Source: an uncultured Lachnospiraceae bacterium (GTDB lineage Bacteria; Bacillota; Clostridia; Lachnospirales; Lachnospiraceae). From it: a DNA stretch of 64,000 nt. Below, piece by piece: positions 61,417 to 64,000 of the stretch. The position numbers and the translations under genes were made by a program. The notes below the pieces were generated by a model that did not search any database, had not been told where the DNA came from, and saw only the letters and a list, made by a program, of their open reading frames with translations. The first letter of the stretch is position 1. The number at the start of each line of letters is the position of its first letter. The stretch lies in NCBI GenBank assembly GCA_947630025.1, contig CANRFZ010000012.1:1-64000 (forward strand), written 5' to 3'.

Positions 61417-63177
61417 ATGATAGAGACAGACGGCAAAAAACTGTGTGAAAACTGCTTTGCCGAGATCACGGAAGAACCGTGCCGCTATTGCGGTTACGAC
61501 GGCAGACAGGGCGACGCGGATCGCGCGATCCTGCCGCCGGGCACGAAGCTGAACGGCAGAATACTGATCGGCAGGCTGATGGGCAAGGGCGGCTTCGGCA
61601 TCACCTATCTGGGCTATGACCTGCGGATGGACAAGGTGATCGCCGTCAAGGAGTACTACCCCAACGGCATCGCCTACCGCGCCGCCAGCGGCGTTACGGT
61701 ACAGATCGCGGACGCGGGCGCAGGGGAAGCCTTTGCAAAGGGCGCGGACAAATTTTACGACGAGGCGCAGATGGTGGCGCAGTTTAACGGTAATCCCAAT
61801 ATTGTCAGCGTGTACGACTATTTCCGGGAAAACAACACCGTCTATCTGGTGATGGAATATCTCAGCGGCGTCACGCTGAAAGATTATGTCAGGAACCACG
61901 GCAGGCTCACGGACGGGCAGGCGTTGTATGTCCTGAACAAGATGGCGGCGGCGCTGAGCATCACCCATAGCGCGGGCGTGCTGCACCGGGACATCTCGCC
62001 GGACAATATCATGCTCTGCACCGACGGCAAAGTGAAGCTCATCGATTTTGGCGCGGCGCGCCAGATCATGGCGGAGAGTTCCTCCAATCTGACGGTAGTC
62101 CTCAAACCCGGCTACACGCCCGTAGAGCAGTATACGAAGAAGGGCAGGCAGGGCGCGTGGACGGATATCTATTCGCTGGGCGTCTCTCTCTACTATGCGC
62201 TTACCGGCGTGGTGCTGGACGATCCCTACGAGCGGATGGAGGACGACAAGGAACTGGAGGAGAACGGCCACGGCATCAATGCCGATCTGTGGGAGATCCT
62301 GAAAAAGTGCACTATGGTCAGCGCTTCGGAACGGTACAACAACGCCATCGAGCTGCGCAAGGCGCTGGCAGGCGTCTCCACGCCGGTGAAGCCCGAGCCG
62401 ATCCCGATCGATCCGGAGGAGGTCAGGCGGATCGCCCGCGACAACGCCGGAACTACGGGCAGTCTCCCTGTGACCGCGCCCGCGGATCATGCCGGGCAGC
62501 CGGAGACGGACGAGGGAGACGCCGGGGCGGAAAATACAACGGACGGCGTGCCGGAGGAGAACCTGACGGACGGCCTGCCGGTGGACGACGCCGGTTACGA
62601 TCCCGCGGTCAATGTCTACCGCAGGGCGGATGCCGGACGGCGCAGGAAGCGGCTTATTCTGTGCGCGGCGGCGGTGGCTGCGCTGCTTTGTGCGGCGGGG
62701 ATTTTCCTGTGGGCGGGAAATCGGGGGCCTAAGCCTGTTGTGGTCGAGTTCGACGGACAGTATGCCGGATTTTATCACTTTGACAACCTGATTCCCAAGG
62801 AGGATCTGGAGAGCTTCGGCGGAGACGTGCGGGTGACGCTTTCCATCGAGACGGGCGACTGGTCGCCTGAGCCGGTCGACGGCGAAACGTTCCTCTATAC
62901 GATCCAGATGCACACCGGAATGCCCAGCAGGGGTGTGCCCGTGGAGCGTGTGGATATGACGGATGTCTGGCTGGTCGAGGAGAGCCCGGGCGCGGACGAG
63001 GACTGGCTGACCTATCATCTCAACGGCGGCACGGAGCAGTTTTCCTTTGTCATTACGGCGGAGGAGATCGCAGGGCTGGAGCGGGGTGATACCAGCGGCG
63101 AGTTGGCGCAGGCCGGACTGTATTTCAGCGGCACCAACGTGATCATACACTCGGCCCGTCTGGAGGCGGCACAATGA
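61417..63177 (+). CDS. Zinc-ribbon Ser/Thr kinase with membrane helix and outside domain
   Basis: A 586-aa kinase. Zinc ribbon at about 9-25 (CENCF...CRYCG); kinase motifs GKGGFGITYLGYD, IAVKEYYP, HRDISPDNIML, KLIDFGAARQ and GYTPVEQYTKKG. A long acidic/Pro/Thr link (about 325-400) leads to a membrane helix (about 412-435) and an outside domain of about 150 residues without known motifs. Start: ATG 61417 is chosen; an in-frame TTG at 61411 has better spacing from AAAGGAG. It overlaps the next gene by ATGA. Confidence 0.9.
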   Translation: MIETDGKKLCENCFAEITEEPCRYCGYDGRQGDADRAILPPGTKLNGRILIGRLMGKGGFGITYLGYDLRMDKVIAVKEYYPNGIAYRAASGVTVQIADAGAGEAFAKGADKFYDEAQMVAQFNGNPNIVSVYDYFRENNTVYLVMEYLSGVTLKDYVRNHGRLTDGQALYVLNKMAAALSITHSAGVLHRDISPDNIMLCTDGKVKLIDFGAARQIMAESSSNLTVVLKPGYTPVEQYTKKGRQGAWTDIYSLGVSLYYALTGVVLDDPYERMEDDKELEENGHGINADLWEILKKCTMVSASERYNNAIELRKALAGVSTPVKPEPIPIDPEEVRRIARDNAGTTGSLPVTAPADHAGQPETDEGDAGAENTTDGVPEENLTDGLPVDDAGYDPAVNVYRRADAGRRRKRLILCAAAVAALLCAAGIFLWAGNRGPKPVVVEFDGQYAGFYHFDNLIPKEDLESFGGDVRVTLSIETGDWSPEPVDGETFLYTIQMHTGMPSRGVPVERVDMTDVWLVEESPGADEDWLTYHLNGGTEQFSFVITAEEIAGLERGDTSGELAQAGLYFSGTNVIIHSARLEAAQ

Positions 63178-63605
63178 GCCTGTTTTGGACAGACGCGCCC
63201 CGGAAAGGAAGGATGGCCACGGACACACGGGATTTGGAGAGAAAACTGAGGGAGGAGCACTTTTTCGACGAGAGTGCGGTGCTGGATTCCCAAGCGCCGG
63301 ACATCCATGTGCTGATTAACCGCCATCTCGCCGCGTGCGGGTTGTCCCATGCGGAGGTGATCCGCCGGCTCAATGTGGAGCGGAGCTACGGCTATCAGCT
63401 TTTGAACGGCAAGCGTGTTCCCACGAGAGAGCAGATGATTAAGCTGGGACTTCTGTTCGGGCTGGCGTTAGAGGAGATGCAGCGTTTTCTAAAGACGGCG
63501 GGCAAGCCGATCCTCTATGTGCGCAACCTGACGGACGCGCGAGTGATCTACGCGGTGGAGCACGGTTTTGATTTTGACAAAGCCTGTGATTTTGTGTGGG
63601 GGTGA
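63174..63605 (+). CDS. Helix-turn-helix protein of the kinase island
   Basis: A 143-aa protein with a central XRE-like helix-turn-helix (about 48-100: LINRHLAACGLSHAEVIRRLNVERSYGYQLLNGKR), followed by RNLTDARVIYAVEHGFD. The N-terminus holds a charged helix. It overlaps the kinase before it (ATGA) and the kinase after it (GTGA), so it is tightly co-translated. It may be a DNA-binding output of the pathway or an adaptor. Confidence 0.75.
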   Translation: MSLFWTDAPRKGRMATDTRDLERKLREEHFFDESAVLDSQAPDIHVLINRHLAACGLSHAEVIRRLNVERSYGYQLLNGKRVPTREQMIKLGLLFGLALEEMQRFLKTAGKPILYVRNLTDARVIYAVEHGFDFDKACDFVWG

Positions 63606-63613
63606 ATAAGAAT

Positions 63614-64000
63614 ATGGAGGAAGCGTCTGTGGCGCTGGCGGCAGGAACGGTGCTGGATGACCGCTATGTGCTGGGCAGGGTGATCGGCACAGGCGGTTTC
63701 GGCATCACCTATCTCGCCTACGATACCGAACTGGACAAGACGGTGGCCATCAAGGAATACTATCCAAAGGGCATGGCCGTGCGCGGCGAGGACAATCTCA
63801 CGATAGAACCGCTCGCCTCTCTGCAAAGGGAGGCTTTTTTGCGTGATATGGAAAAATTCCGCAGGGAAGCGCGTCTGTTGGCCGAGCTGGAAAATGCGTC
63901 CGCGGTCATCGGGATGTACGGCGTCTTTTCCCAGAACGGCACGGCTTACTATGTGATGGAGTATGTCCACGGCATGACGCTGCGGGAGTACGTTGCGCAG
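63614..64000 (+). CDS. Ser/Thr protein kinase, N-terminal part (cut by window end)
   Basis: 129 codons of a third kinase that is open at the window end and absent from the ORF track: LDDRYVLGRVIGTGGFGITYL, VAIKEYYPKG, and YYVMEYVHGMTLREYV. No zinc ribbon comes before the kinase domain, unlike the two preceding kinases. ATG 63614 is chosen; a GTG at 63602 overlapping the previous stop is an alternative. The catalytic loop lies beyond the window. Confidence 0.88.
   Translation, partial: MEEASVALAAGTVLDDRYVLGRVIGTGGFGITYLAYDTELDKTVAIKEYYPKGMAVRGEDNLTIEPLASLQREAFLRDMEKFRREARLLAELENASAVIGMYGVFSQNGTAYYVMEYVHGMTLREYVAQ

Noticed and set aside
56469-64000. Type VI secretion locus
   Set aside because: FHA, PP2C and kinase genes can accompany such systems, but no tss structural gene is in the window and the organism looks Gram-positive.

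Overview
The window reads as chromosomal DNA of a GC-rich anaerobic Firmicute, most likely a Lachnospiraceae-type Clostridium relative. Evidence: a phosphate butyryltransferase/butyrate kinase pair, LL-diaminopimelate aminotransferase, a TM1266-type hydrogenase regulator, separate PurH-formyltransferase and IMP cyclohydrolase genes, and a T-box-controlled aspS-gatCAB operon. No species is assigned. Coding density is high and start codons often overlap the previous stop (ATGA).

Layout. 0.1-4.5 kb is an AT-rich, partly decayed island: an antitoxin with a frameshifted RelE/ParE-like toxin, an acyl-CoA-synthetase-like ligase divergent from an XRE regulator, a type I toxin-antitoxin module (29-residue hydrophobic peptide plus predicted antisense RNA), an orphan DinJ antitoxin, and two scraps of a polysaccharide deacetylase near its edges. 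4.5-17.2 kb is mostly housekeeping: acyltransferase, proC, SDR, cytidylate-kinase-like protein, NYN-LOTUS protein, glycosyltransferase, hisC, small exporter, methyltransferase, hslO, nadE. 17.2-25 kb holds a TupA-like ATP-grasp protein, a TM1266 regulator, glnA with an ANTAR regulator, dapF, dapL and a repeat-rich surface protein that is out of frame at a G tract. 25.4-34 kb has two Rpn-family nuclease genes around the aspS-gatCAB operon, whose leader holds a T-box and 129-bp tandem repeats. 34.3-50 kb is a large surface-glycan locus: a TagF-like/propeller fusion, AsnB, glycosyltransferases, a WcbI-like protein, two IspD/TarI-type cytidylyltransferases, an epimerase/dehydratase, LicD and a ribulose-phosphate epimerase. 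50-56 kb holds guaB, IMP cyclohydrolase, AICAR formyltransferase, then buk and ptb on the minus strand. 56.4-64 kb is a eukaryote-like phospho-signalling island: two FHA proteins (one a membrane-anchored trypsin-like protease), two PP2C phosphatases, at least three Ser/Thr kinases (two with zinc ribbons) and an HTH protein. The last kinase runs off the window.

Main signals beyond gene calls: (1) four poly-G tracts of 8-9 G inside genes, three of them in glycan genes; two leave the gene out of frame in a way one added G would restore, which suggests slipped-strand phase variation. (2) A palindrome TGACA-N4-TGTCA found exactly ten times, mostly inside coding sequence. (3) A four-way-junction inverted-repeat element at 47.3 kb. 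(4) One Rossmann-like module recurring in six otherwise unrelated glycan-locus proteins. (5) The kinase/phosphatase/FHA/protease island. All were read by eye; no alignment, folding or database search was run.
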